A stretch of DNA of 64,000 nucleotides from a candidate division WOR-3 bacterium (GTDB lineage Bacteria; Hydrothermota; Tepidihabitantia; SM23-42), in assembly GCA_029858255.1 (NCBI GenBank), contig JAOUFJ010000011.1:1-64000 (forward strand), in the 5' to 3' direction. Positions 9,516-18,422 of the stretch are shown here, piece by piece (position 1 is the first letter of the stretch; each line of letters starts with the position of its first letter). The position numbers and the translations under genes were made by a program. The notes beneath the pieces are model-generated. The model did no database searches. It was not told where the DNA came from and worked only from the letters and a program-made list of their open reading frames with translations.

Positions 9516-12500
9516 TTACTTCACAATGCTCTCATAATATGCGATGGTCTGGTGTTGTGGTGACGTTTTCAGATCTTTCTTGAGGATCCTCTTGAGTTCA
9601 TTAAAATCCTTCCTTATTTCATTGCATTTTCCTAGTTTTGCCAGAACTCCCCACAGTTTCTTATGATATGTCTCATCATAAGGATTATGGGCAACAAGCC
9701 GGTGGTACCATGTAGCAGATTCGCGATAATTCTTGCGTTGTAGCGCGATATCGGCCATCACCGCGAGACTCTCTTCATACTTTTTATCATAGTAGTTTCG
9801 CATTGTTTCGATCCAGTCATCGTACCAGCCTTTGGCATAGCCATTCTGATAAAGATTTATTGCCTTCGCTATATTTCGCTCATCTTCCTTATTGCGGACA
9901 TCCGATTTGTTCATCAAATCTTCGAATTGTTCGACATCAAGCCGTACGGAAAAATCCGGTGCGAGCTGGTATCGTTTGTTTCTGTATATGACTGGATTAT
10001 CTTTGTAGGCGATCACCGTGCCTAATGCTTGGCGTATGTGGTGCATTGCTTTGCGCAGATTCCTTGCCCCGCTGCTCGCAGAGGCGCTTTTCCACAGGGC
10101 ATCGATAAGTACTTCGCGCGATATCATTTTGTGATGGTGCGAACAAATATAGCAGAATAGTCTCAGCGCTTTCGAGGTCTTCCATGCGCAAAATTCGATT
10201 TCTTTACCGTCAATTGCTATTCGAGGCGCGCCGAACAGGTAAACTTCAACAAGATGATGGGAAATCTTCCAGCGCTTTAGGACCATTGAGGTGTAGGTCT
10301 TTGCCGTTGTCATGAATAAGACAATTGCCCACTGTTCTCCTTCCATAAATTTCGAGAGAGAGTAGTCATATGAATTGTCCTCGCTCAGCCTAACGGCTTG
10401 TCTGAGTGCTTTCAGTACTTCACTTTCACGGCCCTTAATATGCATCAGTCTTGCCCACTCCAGCAGGGCAAGAAAGAATTCATGTTTCAAAGCGTACTTT
10501 CTCGCAAGTTTGATGGCGCGTGCCAGCAGGTCTTCCGCGTCAAGTAGTTTATTCTGCGCAATACGTAACCTTGCTTCAATGATATGTATCGATACTGCAT
10601 CTGCGTCATCGCGTGATTTTTTCAACCTCCAGATCTCTGCGATGCTCTGCTCGGCTTCAGTCAGATATTCGAGGTTAGTATAGATACGGCATAGATCCTT
10701 GTTCGCAAGGATAAGCATTCTGCCAAGATGGAGGTTTTCAAAAACGTCAACCGCTTTTCGCAGGTACGTTATCGACATGTTCAAATCCCCCAGGTCTTCA
10801 TGGTATACTGCATAACCGCGCCAGATAATGGCGAGTGAAACCGTGTCATTATACCTTTCGGTTAATTCCGTGCCGAGTTTAAGAATCGCAGCGGATTTGA
10901 TTTTGTTGCCCAGATCGACACTCAAACGCACTGCATTATAGAATATCGATCCAAATTGGGGAGAGAAGTTAGCCTCTCTTTTTAGCAACTCTACAGCGGT
11001 AGCGATCTTCTGGTTAGCGCTATGCAAGTTACCCGATTTTCTTTCGGCCATTGCCCAGTTATTTATGATACTGGCTTCGAGTCCTTTGTTTTCGGGAAAT
11101 GTACGCACGATTCTTGAAGCTGTTTCAAAAAATTCTATCGCTTCCCGCAGTTTGCGGCCGCCTGCTTTGGAGTATATCAAACCCAGTGAATTGAGCATAG
11201 CAGCATTTGACAGGGTGCGTTTTGTCGATGATGTTTTCAATGCGTTGATGAGCCTGCGCTTCGCGGTCTCAAAACGGCCCAGGTTGAAATAGATAGACCC
11301 TAAGTCATAATATGCTTGAGCCAAGCTCTTTGAACGCTTGCGTTGTTTTTTCATTAAACGAATTGCCTTTGTTAGGTTGGCGATCGCCTCATTCGGATAT
11401 CCGTTAGACATTTGAGCATAGCTATAAACCATAAGCAATTCGGGATCGGTATTCAGAGTATTCTTTGGCAACATTTCGATATGCGATGCAACCGTGCTAC
11501 TTTTGCCGCTATTCGTCATTTCATAGCCAGCTTCACGGATCAATCGGGCGGCTTGGATATGCCTTCCAGCCTCGATGTAGTAGGGTATCGCAAGCCCTGT
11601 TTGTCCTTTATTACGGAAATAGTTTGCTGCTCTTAAAAGATTGTTTTTCTTCAACTCCACATCTTGCCATTTTGACAAAAGGAAATCTCGGAATAGATTA
11701 TGGAATCGGTAATGGCCGTTGGGCATACGTGAAACAAAAGCATTCCTTTTTTCTAAAAAACGCAAAATCTCTCCGGAATTTCGTCGATCGGTGATTTCAT
11801 TGCAGATATCGTTGTCCAACCATTCAAGGATCGAGACGCTGACCATGAAATCCCGTGCTCCTGGCGGTTCGTGCTCATAGATTTCCTGCGCGAAATAATT
11901 GAAGTAGTCTGACCACCATTCACTGGAGTCTTTGCGCTGAGATAATGGCAGGTGTGATTTTAGCCTTTCTCTGAGTTCTTTTCCAGCTGCCTGTATAATC
12001 AACTGGAGTGAGGTGATCCAGCCCTCTGAATGTTCTTCGAGTGCAAGCAGTTCTCCTTTTTCTAACGAGATACCATGAATTTTTTTGAATAACTGATCGA
12101 TTTCATTATGATTAAATGTGAGGTCATTATTTGTCAGTACGACGAGTTCATTGCGCGCCTTAAGATTTGTCAGGGGGAAATTGGGCTGCAGACGCGTAGC
12201 GATGATGAGGTGAAGATTCTTTGGAGCATGACGTAGGAGGTAATCCAGAGCCTTGTCGATCTGGTGCGAGGGGTCTATATTGTGGTAATCATCCAGGACG
12301 ACCAGCGTGTTGCCAGGTACGTGTTCATCAAATTCGTTGATGAATGTGCCGACGATCATATCAATGTGTTCACTGGATGGAGCGAGCGTTCTTAGAAGGG
12401 TCTCCATTCGGCGGCCAAAGCCGGAATGAAGTTGCTTGAGACCGGTAGTCAAATAGGAAAAGAAAAGCGCGAGTTCCGAATCGCTGGCTTCAAGGTGGTA

Positions 12501-12686
12501 GAATACGCAGGGCATATCTGTTTTTTTAATGAATTGAGAAAGTAGAGTTGTCTTGCCATAGCCGGCGCCAGCGTTAATGAGGATCAACTTCTTATCGATG
12601 TTGTTTTTTAGCAGTCTGGTAATGCGTTCCCGTTCAACAGTATTGCTCTTAACCTGGGGTGTTTGAAGCTTCGTTTTTAGTATCAT
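9516..12686 (-). CDS. MalT/SARP-like STAND ATPase transcriptional regulator
   Basis: A 1056-aa one-piece sensor-regulator. Residues 1-300 are a MalT-type NTPase: it begins ILKTKLQTP, with Walker A GAGYGKTTL at 40-48 and LVVLDDYHNI as Walker B. About residues 350-780 are TPR-like helical repeats (QAYYDLGSIYFNLGRFETAKRRL and similar), the usual inducer-binding platform. Residues about 810-900 form an OmpR/SARP winged helix (LFGAPRIAIDGKEIEF...SREVLIDALW). The end is a bacterial transcriptional activator (BTAD) TPR. MalT itself ends in a LuxR helix-turn-helix, so this is the SARP-tailed variant. The gene has its own promoter and diverges from secG. Its target is unknown; the secreted protein gene downstream (7678) is one candidate. 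Confidence 0.85.
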   Translation of the reverse strand: MILKTKLQTPQVKSNTVERERITRLLKNNIDKKLILINAGAGYGKTTLLSQFIKKTDMPCVFYHLEASDSELALFFSYLTTGLKQLHSGFGRRMETLLRTLAPSSEHIDMIVGTFINEFDEHVPGNTLVVLDDYHNIDPSHQIDKALDYLLRHAPKNLHLIIATRLQPNFPLTNLKARNELVVLTNNDLTFNHNEIDQLFKKIHGISLEKGELLALEEHSEGWITSLQLIIQAAGKELRERLKSHLPLSQRKDSSEWWSDYFNYFAQEIYEHEPPGARDFMVSVSILEWLDNDICNEITDRRNSGEILRFLEKRNAFVSRMPNGHYRFHNLFRDFLLSKWQDVELKKNNLLRAANYFRNKGQTGLAIPYYIEAGRHIQAARLIREAGYEMTNSGKSSTVASHIEMLPKNTLNTDPELLMVYSYAQMSNGYPNEAIANLTKAIRLMKKQRKRSKSLAQAYYDLGSIYFNLGRFETAKRRLINALKTSSTKRTLSNAAMLNSLGLIYSKAGGRKLREAIEFFETASRIVRTFPENKGLEASIINNWAMAERKSGNLHSANQKIATAVELLKREANFSPQFGSIFYNAVRLSVDLGNKIKSAAILKLGTELTERYNDTVSLAIIWRGYAVYHEDLGDLNMSITYLRKAVDVFENLHLGRMLILANKDLCRIYTNLEYLTEAEQSIAEIWRLKKSRDDADAVSIHIIEARLRIAQNKLLDAEDLLARAIKLARKYALKHEFFLALLEWARLMHIKGRESEVLKALRQAVRLSEDNSYDYSLSKFMEGEQWAIVLFMTTAKTYTSMVLKRWKISHHLVEVYLFGAPRIAIDGKEIEFCAWKTSKALRLFCYICSHHHKMISREVLIDALWKSASASSGARNLRKAMHHIRQALGTVIAYKDNPVIYRNKRYQLAPDFSVRLDVEQFEDLMNKSDVRNKEDERNIAKAINLYQNGYAKGWYDDWIETMRNYYDKKYEESLAVMADIALQRKNYRESATWYHRLVAHNPYDETYHKKLWGVLAKLGKCNEIRKDFNELKRILKKDLKTSPQHQTIAYYESIVK

Positions 12687-12711
12687 AGTATACTTGTTAT
12701 CCTGATGAAGT

Positions 12712-12740
12712 AATATATGCCAGTTACCAGATTATGTCAA
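12712..12740 (-). promoter_or_regulatory. Promoter of the MalT/SARP-like regulator
   Basis: Minus strand TTGACA, 17 bp, TATATT, about 25 bp before the ATG at 12686. It is the only recognised promoter in the window with a 17-bp spacer. Confidence 0.6.
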
Positions 12741-12849
12741 GTTGATTGAGCTTGCGTCGGGGTATTCAACGCTTTACTGTCCAACGACGCGGTTCCAGTC
12801 AATGATTTCCTGTCGATCCTGGACCGTGGAAACGCGGGAAGCAGGCTTC

Positions 12850-12877
12850 TTGACATGCGCGGTAAAATATATATAAT
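12850..12877 (+). promoter_or_regulatory. Promoter of secG-rplU-rpmA
   Basis: TTGACA, 16 bp, TATAAT, with a leader of about 40 nt to the secG ATG. Confidence 0.8.
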
Positions 12878-12923
12878 AGAATATGAGAATTATTCCGAAT
12901 TTTCGGGTGAATAAGGAGGCTTC

Positions 12924-13289
12924 ATGTACGGCATGATAATGTTTTTTCACGTGTTGATCTGCATTCTACTGATTGTCGTGGTGCTGATGCAGCAAACAAA
13001 AGGTGCTGGAATTTCGAGCGTATTTGGCGGAGGTGGAGGCACAGAATCCCTGTTCGGAGGAAAGGGTGCAACCCCGTTTTTTGTTCGTTTGACCTCAGGT
13101 CTGGCCATAGGCTTCTTTCTCACATCGTTGACCCTTGTGCTGCTTTCACGCCGGCCAAGACCAACCACTGCAGTCGAAAAGGGTATGCAAGAAATGCCAA
13201 TGCAGCCGGGCACGGGAGTTCCTGAAGAGCAACCGCTCGTTCCCGAAGAAGGCGCAGTATTTCCTCAAGAAGTGCCGGGAGGCGAGTAA
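12924..13289 (+). CDS. secG: Protein translocase subunit SecG
   Basis: Small inner-membrane partner of SecYE that helps protein export. The 121-aa product has the SecG layout. A first membrane helix (residues 3-22, FFHVLICILLIVVVLMQQ) is followed by KGAGISSVFGGGG...LFGGKGATPF, a second helix (about 52-72, GLAIGFFLTSLTLVLLS), and an acidic, Pro/Glu-rich tail. GGAGG lies 6-10 bases before the ATG. Its stop shares a base with the rplU start, so secretion and ribosome genes are translationally coupled here. Confidence 0.95.
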   Translation: MYGMIMFFHVLICILLIVVVLMQQTKGAGISSVFGGGGGTESLFGGKGATPFFVRLTSGLAIGFFLTSLTLVLLSRRPRPTTAVEKGMQEMPMQPGTGVPEEQPLVPEEGAVFPQEVPGGE

Positions 13290-13600
13290 TGTTTGCGGTA
13301 ATAAATACTAACGGAGTTCAGTTTGTTGTCACGCGCGGTGAGAGGATCAAGATCCAGGCAAACCTTGGCGAGAAGGGCAAAGAGGTCGAATTCGACAAGG
13401 TGATGATGATAAAAGACAACAGCGATACCGTTGTTGGCCGGCCTTTTGTTGAAGGTGCAAAAGTTAAGGGCGTGATTAGAGAATGCGGCCGTCTGCCAAA
13501 GATAGTAGTATTCAAATTCATACGAAAGGAAAAGTATCGGCGCAAGCGCGGTCATCATCAGGATTTTTGTGAAGTTGAAATAACGGATATCATTAAGTAG
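13289..13600 (+). CDS. rplU: 50S ribosomal protein L21
   Basis: The 103-aa product matches L21 along its length: MFAVINTNGVQFVVTRGERI start (usually MYAVI.TGGKQY), the FDKVMMI motif, and the basic KFIRKEKYRRKRGHHQ end that contacts 23S rRNA. The variant VNTNGVQF replaces the usual TGGKQY core. TAATG overlap with secG; rpmA follows after 20 bp, the usual rplU-rpmA pair. Confidence 0.96.
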   Translation: MFAVINTNGVQFVVTRGERIKIQANLGEKGKEVEFDKVMMIKDNSDTVVGRPFVEGAKVKGVIRECGRLPKIVVFKFIRKEKYRRKRGHHQDFCEVEITDIIK

Positions 13601-13620
13601 TATAATTCGAGGAGATTAGA

Positions 13621-13872
13621 ATGGCGCATAAGAAAGGTGTTGGTGCATCAAGAAACGGAAGGGATTCTGCTGGTAAGAGACTGGGCGCGAAGAAATTCGA
13701 TGGACAGATGGTAGAAACCGGAACCATGTTGGTGCGTCAGAGAGGAACCTCAATCCATGCTGGCGTCAATGTTGGCGTTGCCAGCGACTACACTTTGTTC
13801 GCCCTTTGTAGCGGTAGGGTCAAATACGGCTACAAAAAGGGTGGTCGCAGGGTTGTTTCGGTAATACCATAA
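13621..13872 (+). CDS. rpmA: 50S ribosomal protein L27
   Basis: 83 aa, starting [20 protein letters not shown], the flexible L27 N-terminus that reaches the peptidyl-transferase centre, then LGAKKFDGQ and the conserved IRQRGT-like [16 protein letters not shown]. No Firmicutes-type cleavable N-terminal extension is present. GAGGAGATTAG precedes the ATG. The GTPase gene obg, often next, is absent; a 400-bp repeat zone follows. Confidence 0.97.
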   Translation: MAHKKGVGASRNGRDSAGKRLGAKKFDGQMVETGTMLVRQRGTSIHAGVNVGVASDYTLFALCSGRVKYGYKKGGRRVVSVIP

Positions 13873-13879
13873 CATAGAA

Positions 13880-13923
13880 CGTTACTCCCGTTAATTTCGT
13901 TAGTTCGTTAATCCCGTTGATAC
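13880..13923 (+). repeat. 9-bp tandem repeat array B1 (5 units)
   Basis: CGTTACTCC, CGTTAATTT, CGTTAGTT (one base short), CGTTAATCC, CGTTGATAC. It starts just after the rpmA stop. A short TTTCGAAA-centred near-palindrome (about 13931-13951, with GCGAAATTT) separates it from array B2. A comparable block lies at 24943-24960. Confidence 0.75.
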
Positions 13924-13970
13924 GACATTGCGAATTTCGAAATGCGAAATTTAAATAAAGACGTCAGTCG

Positions 13971-14061
13971 CGTTAATATCGTTAGTATCGTTAATTTCGC
14001 TTGGTTCGTTATTTCCGTTAATTTCGTTATTTCCGTTATTATTGTTAGTTTCGTTTCGTTG
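13971..14061 (+). repeat. 9-bp tandem repeat array B2 (9-10 units)
   Basis: CGTTAATAT, CGTTAGTAT, CGTTAATTT, CGCTTGGTT, CGTTATTTC, CGTTAATTT, CGTTATTTC, CGTTATTAT, TGTTAGTTT, then a truncated end. Same unit and same + strand orientation as array A. Confidence 0.85.
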
Positions 14062-14200
14062 TTCATCTTCTTAACCTCCTACTCTTCTCAGCTTCTGCTT
14101 TATTAAGCCTCTCAATTTCTTAACCTCTATTTTTGACAGCATCTCATCTTCTTAACTTCTTATTTATTAATTTCTCAACCTCTTACGTTCTCAAGTTCGA
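14062..14200 (+). repeat. Pyrimidine-rich CTTCTTAAC repeats downstream of array B
   Basis: Repeated ATCTTCTTAACCTCC, CAATTTCTTAACCTC, ATCTTCTTAACTTCT, AATTTCTCAACCTC units. This tail follows the 9-bp arrays at 2890, 25012 and 48125 as well. The rest of the 409-bp gap between rpmA and rpoN holds only the rpoN promoter. Confidence 0.7.
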
Positions 14201-14216
14201 AACGTTCTGGTGCTCC

Positions 14217-14244
14217 TTGACAATTAACATCTGGCTATTATAAT
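14217..14244 (+). promoter_or_regulatory. Promoter of rpoN
   Basis: TTGACA, 16 bp, TATAAT; leader of about 30 nt before the ATG at 14282. Confidence 0.8.
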
Positions 14245-14281
14245 TAACATATGATTATGGATAACCGCAAAGGGATTTTTC

Positions 14282-15664
14282 ATGAACCGACGGAGTGAAC
14301 TCCAGTTCAGACCCGAACTGAGGCACTATATACTACCCACACTGAAGTATTATTTGAAATTGATAGAACTGCCCAGCCTGGAGATCGAAAACTATATCAG
14401 ACATGAACTGGAAGCGAACCCTCTGCTCGAAGAAATGTCTCCGGACGCGACGTCCGAATCAGAAGATGGTGAGGGTTCGGGCGATGAGGACAAACCCGAA
14501 GACCTGAAAGAAATCGAAGAACTCAATATTGTCGATTTGTTTGCCGATACGCCGAGTACGGTTTACGAAAGTAGTATCGAAGACTACGACCCAATGGATA
14601 ATGTCCCGTCACAGGGTGAGAAATTGAGTGACTACCTATTGCGGCAGGCGTTTACTGCATTTCAGGATCAGGATCTTGAGATCGCCCGTTCAGTTATCGC
14701 GAATATCGAAGATGATGGGTACTTGTCGGCATCATCCGAGGAAATAGCGGGCGAGGGAAATGAGTTGGAGGATGTGCGGCGGATCATAAAAAGAATACAG
14801 TGTTTCGATCCGGTCGGCTGTGCATGGCGGGACAAAAAAGAACCGTTGTTCGTACAGCTTCAGGTATTGGGTTGCGGGCCTGACTCCGTAGAATGTATAC
14901 TCGTACGTGATTACCTGAAAGACATGAGAAGCAATCGCTATGCTGAGATACTTAAGGCCTTGGGTATTAGCGAGGAACGTTTTCTCAAAGCGCGTGAAAT
15001 GGTTCTCAAACTCGATCCCAAACCTGGTTGGCGGTATTCAAATGTCGCTTCTGGGTACGTGTCCCCTGATTTCATGATACGCTGGCGTGATAACCGCCTC
15101 GTTGCTTCTCTCAATGATGATACAGTACCCCGTGTCAGACTGCGCCGCCAGTACGTTGAGGTGTTGAAGAACCCGAAGGGCGTGCCGCGCGAGCAACTTG
15201 AGTTCATCAGACAGCGGGCACGCGCTGCTCAGCACGTAATTGTGGCGATAGAGCAACGCAGAAAAACTATGCTCCGGATTCTCGATAACCTTTTGGAGTA
15301 CCAGCGCGATTTTTTTGAGAAGGGGTATAGTTATTTGAAACCGATAACGATGACCGAATTTGCGCGACAGCTGAGCGTTAATCCATCGACGATTTCACGG
15401 GCGCTGGCAAACAAGTATATTGAGTCGCCTCGGGGTATTCACAAGTTGAAATTCTTTTTCAACGCCCCCCTGGGGGATACGGATAAACGTATTATATTCC
15501 AGAAAATACAGGAAATAGTGGAAAACGAAGATAAGACGTCGCCGCTGTCAGATACGCAGATTTCCCAGAAGTTGGGGCGACAGGGTATTGTCATATCAAG
15601 GCGAACAGTTTCCAAATACCGTGACTTGATGGGTATTCCAACACACCAATACCGCGGCCGCTGA
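14282..15664 (+). CDS. rpoN: RNA polymerase sigma-54 factor
   Basis: Directs RNA polymerase to -24/-12 promoters that need an enhancer-binding ATPase. The 460-aa product has the Gln/Leu-rich region I (start, with LKLIELPSLEIENYIRHELEANPLLEE), an acidic region II, the core-binding domain, the helix-turn-helix MTEFARQLSVNPSTISRALA and a C-terminal RpoN box read as ISRRTVSKYRDLMGIP (normally ARRTVAKYREML). It is a single-gene unit with its own sigma-70 promoter. No sigma-54 activator gene and no convincing GG-N10-GC promoter was seen in the window. Confidence 0.96.
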   Translation: MNRRSELQFRPELRHYILPTLKYYLKLIELPSLEIENYIRHELEANPLLEEMSPDATSESEDGEGSGDEDKPEDLKEIEELNIVDLFADTPSTVYESSIEDYDPMDNVPSQGEKLSDYLLRQAFTAFQDQDLEIARSVIANIEDDGYLSASSEEIAGEGNELEDVRRIIKRIQCFDPVGCAWRDKKEPLFVQLQVLGCGPDSVECILVRDYLKDMRSNRYAEILKALGISEERFLKAREMVLKLDPKPGWRYSNVASGYVSPDFMIRWRDNRLVASLNDDTVPRVRLRRQYVEVLKNPKGVPREQLEFIRQRARAAQHVIVAIEQRRKTMLRILDNLLEYQRDFFEKGYSYLKPITMTEFARQLSVNPSTISRALANKYIESPRGIHKLKFFFNAPLGDTDKRIIFQKIQEIVENEDKTSPLSDTQISQKLGRQGIVISRRTVSKYRDLMGIPTHQYRGR

Positions 15665-15724
15665 AGCGAAAAACCACAGATTTACAGCCACCAAAAAAAA
15701 ACCTGCTTACATACTACCATCTAC

Positions 15725-15752
15725 TTGAAATAACGTGAGCCTCACTTATAAT
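15725..15752 (+). promoter_or_regulatory. Leaderless promoter of the peptidase/propeller/barrel gene
   Basis: TTGAAA, 16 bp, TATAAT, then TGATC and the ATG at 15758. The expected transcription start is at the start codon, and no ribosome binding site is present. Confidence 0.8.
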
Positions 15753-15757
15753 TGATC

Positions 15758-18364
15758 ATGACAACGATAGTGTTGCTGTTTCTTTGCGGATGGTTCGACT
15801 GGAAGACCCTAAAAACTGATGATTTTACCGTAATCTATAAGGATGACCACTACTGGGAAGCATTGCACACCCTGCAGAATCTTCATTACTATGGTGGTGA
15901 TGTTCAGGCACTCATCGGCGATGGTCTGAGAAACGTCCCGGTCGTGATCGAAGATGTGGGAGCGGTGAGCAACGGTTTCGCAAATCCGATCTTTCATAAC
16001 ATTCATATTTTCACACACCCCCAAGGTTTTGCATACCGTCCCGAGGGAGTTGAGAGCTGGTATCGTACTGTCGCGGTGCACGAGTATGCTCATATGCTTC
16101 ATCTTTCAAGAGCGAGGGGTCTTGCAGGTCTGCTGACAAGTATTTTTGGAACGCTCTTTGCTCCTGATCTATATTCTCCTGGTTGGATAACAGAAGGCAT
16201 TACGGTTTATTGCGAATCTCAGAGCACGCGCTACGAGGGACGGTTGAACGATGGTTTCTTTGATTCCTATATCGGCACTCGGGTTCGTGCTGGAGCTATG
16301 CCATCGATCATCGAGGCAACGAATACGCCGCTCGATTTTCCTGGCGGTGTTTACTACCTGTACGGCGGTGAGCTCTTCGATTTCATTGCGCTAAAGTACG
16401 GTGAGGATAAGTTCTCCGAATTCTTTGACCTGTACGGGTCGTATTTCTGGGCGCCATTGTCCGGCATCTTTCCGTTCACGGGACTGGATCTGGCCGCCCG
16501 TAAGTCATTTGGGAAATCATGGCCTCAGCTTTTCGCTGAATGGCAGCGGTACGAGCAACACCGCTTCCTCCATTGGGAACAGGCAGGCGTACCCGTAACT
16601 AACCAGGGCTGGTATGTCTATTCACTTGTGGCGAGAGACAGCATGTTCTACTATGTCAGATACAGACCGGCGAAGGTGGACGGTTTCGAAGCGAGAAACA
16701 TTATTCAATTGGTTGAATTCAATTGCCGTAACCGCGTTGAGAAGATCGTCACTTCATTGAGGAATACCATTACTACTCCGCTGAAATTATATGGTAATAA
16801 ATTGTACTACACAACACCGCAATTCATGAGTGGATACGCGAACGTTTACTATCTTGGCTACGGTGTTGTGGCAAACCTGCATGAGTACGACTTGAATACC
16901 GGCGAGGACCGTATTCTTCTTACCGACGATATTAGAAGTTTCTGTGTTCTTCGGGGTGGTCGTATCCTGTACAGCCGTGACCGGGTTCACGGTTTCGGAT
17001 CTGAGATCCGCGTGTATGACGGGAATGAGAACTCATGTTTGCTCGAAACCGATATGCTCGTCGGCGAGATGGATGCGACTCGTGCACACACCGCTGTGGT
17101 GGCGCGTCATGACTATGAAAACTGGAACATCTATCTGCTTGACTTCGAAGCCGGCGATTTTGTACCGGTGGTTACCACCCCCTGGATAGAAGGTAGTATC
17201 ACCTTGATTGGCGATTCGTTGTTGTTTACTGCGAACTATGACGAGAGTCACGGAATATACATGTGCGATCTGACGGATGGTATTCTGTACCGACTCACGA
17301 ATGGCGGATATGCTGATCACGGTGTGCTCATCGATAAGGGTCTGTATTTCCTTGGCTTGTCCGAACAAGGCTTTGATATCTACACATCCGGCTTTGAGCC
17401 GGTGAAATATGAACGGGTTGAAGACGAGCCTTCGCCGAAACCGGATTTTGATGATACTCCATTGTTGATCAGGCCTGGCGGTTATGGCGATGTCGCGAAG
17501 ACCCTCATACCTTCAGTTCGCATACCCTTTATTCTTCCGACGGAGGATGATCTCAGCGAGTGGGCATACGGTTTGCTATTTCTCGGCGGAGATGCTACCG
17601 ACGAAAATATCTATGGCGGTTTCATTGCGCTGGACCCCGGAGAACAGGATATGTTCTTCAATTTTCTGTGGCAGTCAAGATTTTTTTCTCCGTTGGATGT
17701 TTTTCTATTCTATGATTACAGAAATGCTTTGGAGTACACTGTCGCTTACCCGGCATACCTGGATCTCGAATACGGAATTTCGAGCCTGAATTTATTTATC
17801 GACGGCCGTGTCTTTGACGGCGCTACACGCCTGGAATTCGCACCGGGATTTGCAGCAACGATGCATTACCCGTACACATCGCTGTCGGTTCGTATGTCCT
17901 TTCCTTTTGAGAGACAGGCATGGGGTTCGGAGATCAACCGCGGGGGTCAGCGTCTGCAGGTGGGCTTGCGACAGTTCATGTTTGGCGGTGAGTTGAGGTT
18001 TCATTCAGATGCTTATGTGGATCGACATAATCCCGACATCGCCGCATTCTACTTACGTGGCTATGATCAGATCGAAAGCCCGCGGGCGTTGGTAATGACT
18101 ATGGAATATGGGCACCGGCTGCTCAAGTTGCGAGGCGGTCTTTGGAATCCGAACATTTACTTTGAAGACCTGTTCTGGGCGGTTTTCACGGATTTTGCCT
18201 GGACCGATAATGGCACAACATACTATTCAGCCGGGACAGAGCTAAGGCTCGAGACAAAAACCGGTTTCGGTTTTCTGCAGGTCGTACCGAGATTTGGCAT
18301 CGCGATGACCAAGGCCGAGGAATTCAAGGTATTCTTCGCAATATCCCCAAAATTGCCGTTTTAA
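15758..18364 (+). CDS. Secreted zinc metallopeptidase (MA-like) with beta-propeller and predicted outer-membrane barrel
   Basis: An 868-aa envelope protein. A short signal-like start (MTTIVLLFLCGW) is followed by a gluzincin-type peptidase domain: HEYAH at about residues 108-112 supplies two zinc ligands, and the Glu of GWITEGITVY near 146 the third. Residues about 270-560 contain repeated blades (LLTDDIRSFCVLRGGRILYSRD and similar) as in TolB/WD40-like propellers. The remaining about 300 residues alternate polar and aromatic strands and end in Phe (SPKLPF), as outer-membrane barrels do. ATG 15758 is chosen over TTG 15752, which lies in the -10 box. The family resembles 'TolB-like peptidase MA' proteins of the FCB group; the substrate is unknown. 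Confidence 0.75.
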   Translation: MTTIVLLFLCGWFDWKTLKTDDFTVIYKDDHYWEALHTLQNLHYYGGDVQALIGDGLRNVPVVIEDVGAVSNGFANPIFHNIHIFTHPQGFAYRPEGVESWYRTVAVHEYAHMLHLSRARGLAGLLTSIFGTLFAPDLYSPGWITEGITVYCESQSTRYEGRLNDGFFDSYIGTRVRAGAMPSIIEATNTPLDFPGGVYYLYGGELFDFIALKYGEDKFSEFFDLYGSYFWAPLSGIFPFTGLDLAARKSFGKSWPQLFAEWQRYEQHRFLHWEQAGVPVTNQGWYVYSLVARDSMFYYVRYRPAKVDGFEARNIIQLVEFNCRNRVEKIVTSLRNTITTPLKLYGNKLYYTTPQFMSGYANVYYLGYGVVANLHEYDLNTGEDRILLTDDIRSFCVLRGGRILYSRDRVHGFGSEIRVYDGNENSCLLETDMLVGEMDATRAHTAVVARHDYENWNIYLLDFEAGDFVPVVTTPWIEGSITLIGDSLLFTANYDESHGIYMCDLTDGILYRLTNGGYADHGVLIDKGLYFLGLSEQGFDIYTSGFEPVKYERVEDEPSPKPDFDDTPLLIRPGGYGDVAKTLIPSVRIPFILPTEDDLSEWAYGLLFLGGDATDENIYGGFIALDPGEQDMFFNFLWQSRFFSPLDVFLFYDYRNALEYTVAYPAYLDLEYGISSLNLFIDGRVFDGATRLEFAPGFAATMHYPYTSLSVRMSFPFERQAWGSEINRGGQRLQVGLRQFMFGGELRFHSDAYVDRHNPDIAAFYLRGYDQIESPRALVMTMEYGHRLLKLRGGLWNPNIYFEDLFWAVFTDFAWTDNGTTYYSAGTELRLETKTGFGFLQVVPRFGIAMTKAEEFKVFFAISPKLPF

Positions 18365-18379
18365 CGGGGCAAATCCGCC

Positions 18380-18407
18380 TTGACTTTTGCGCGTGTGCGT
18401 ATATAAT
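18380..18407 (+). promoter_or_regulatory. Promoter of recF-DUF721-gyrB
   Basis: TTGACT, 16 bp, TATAAT, 15 bp before the recF ATG, giving a leader of about 8 nt without a clear ribosome binding site. Confidence 0.75.
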
Positions 18408-18422
18408 TAAGTGTAGAAATAC

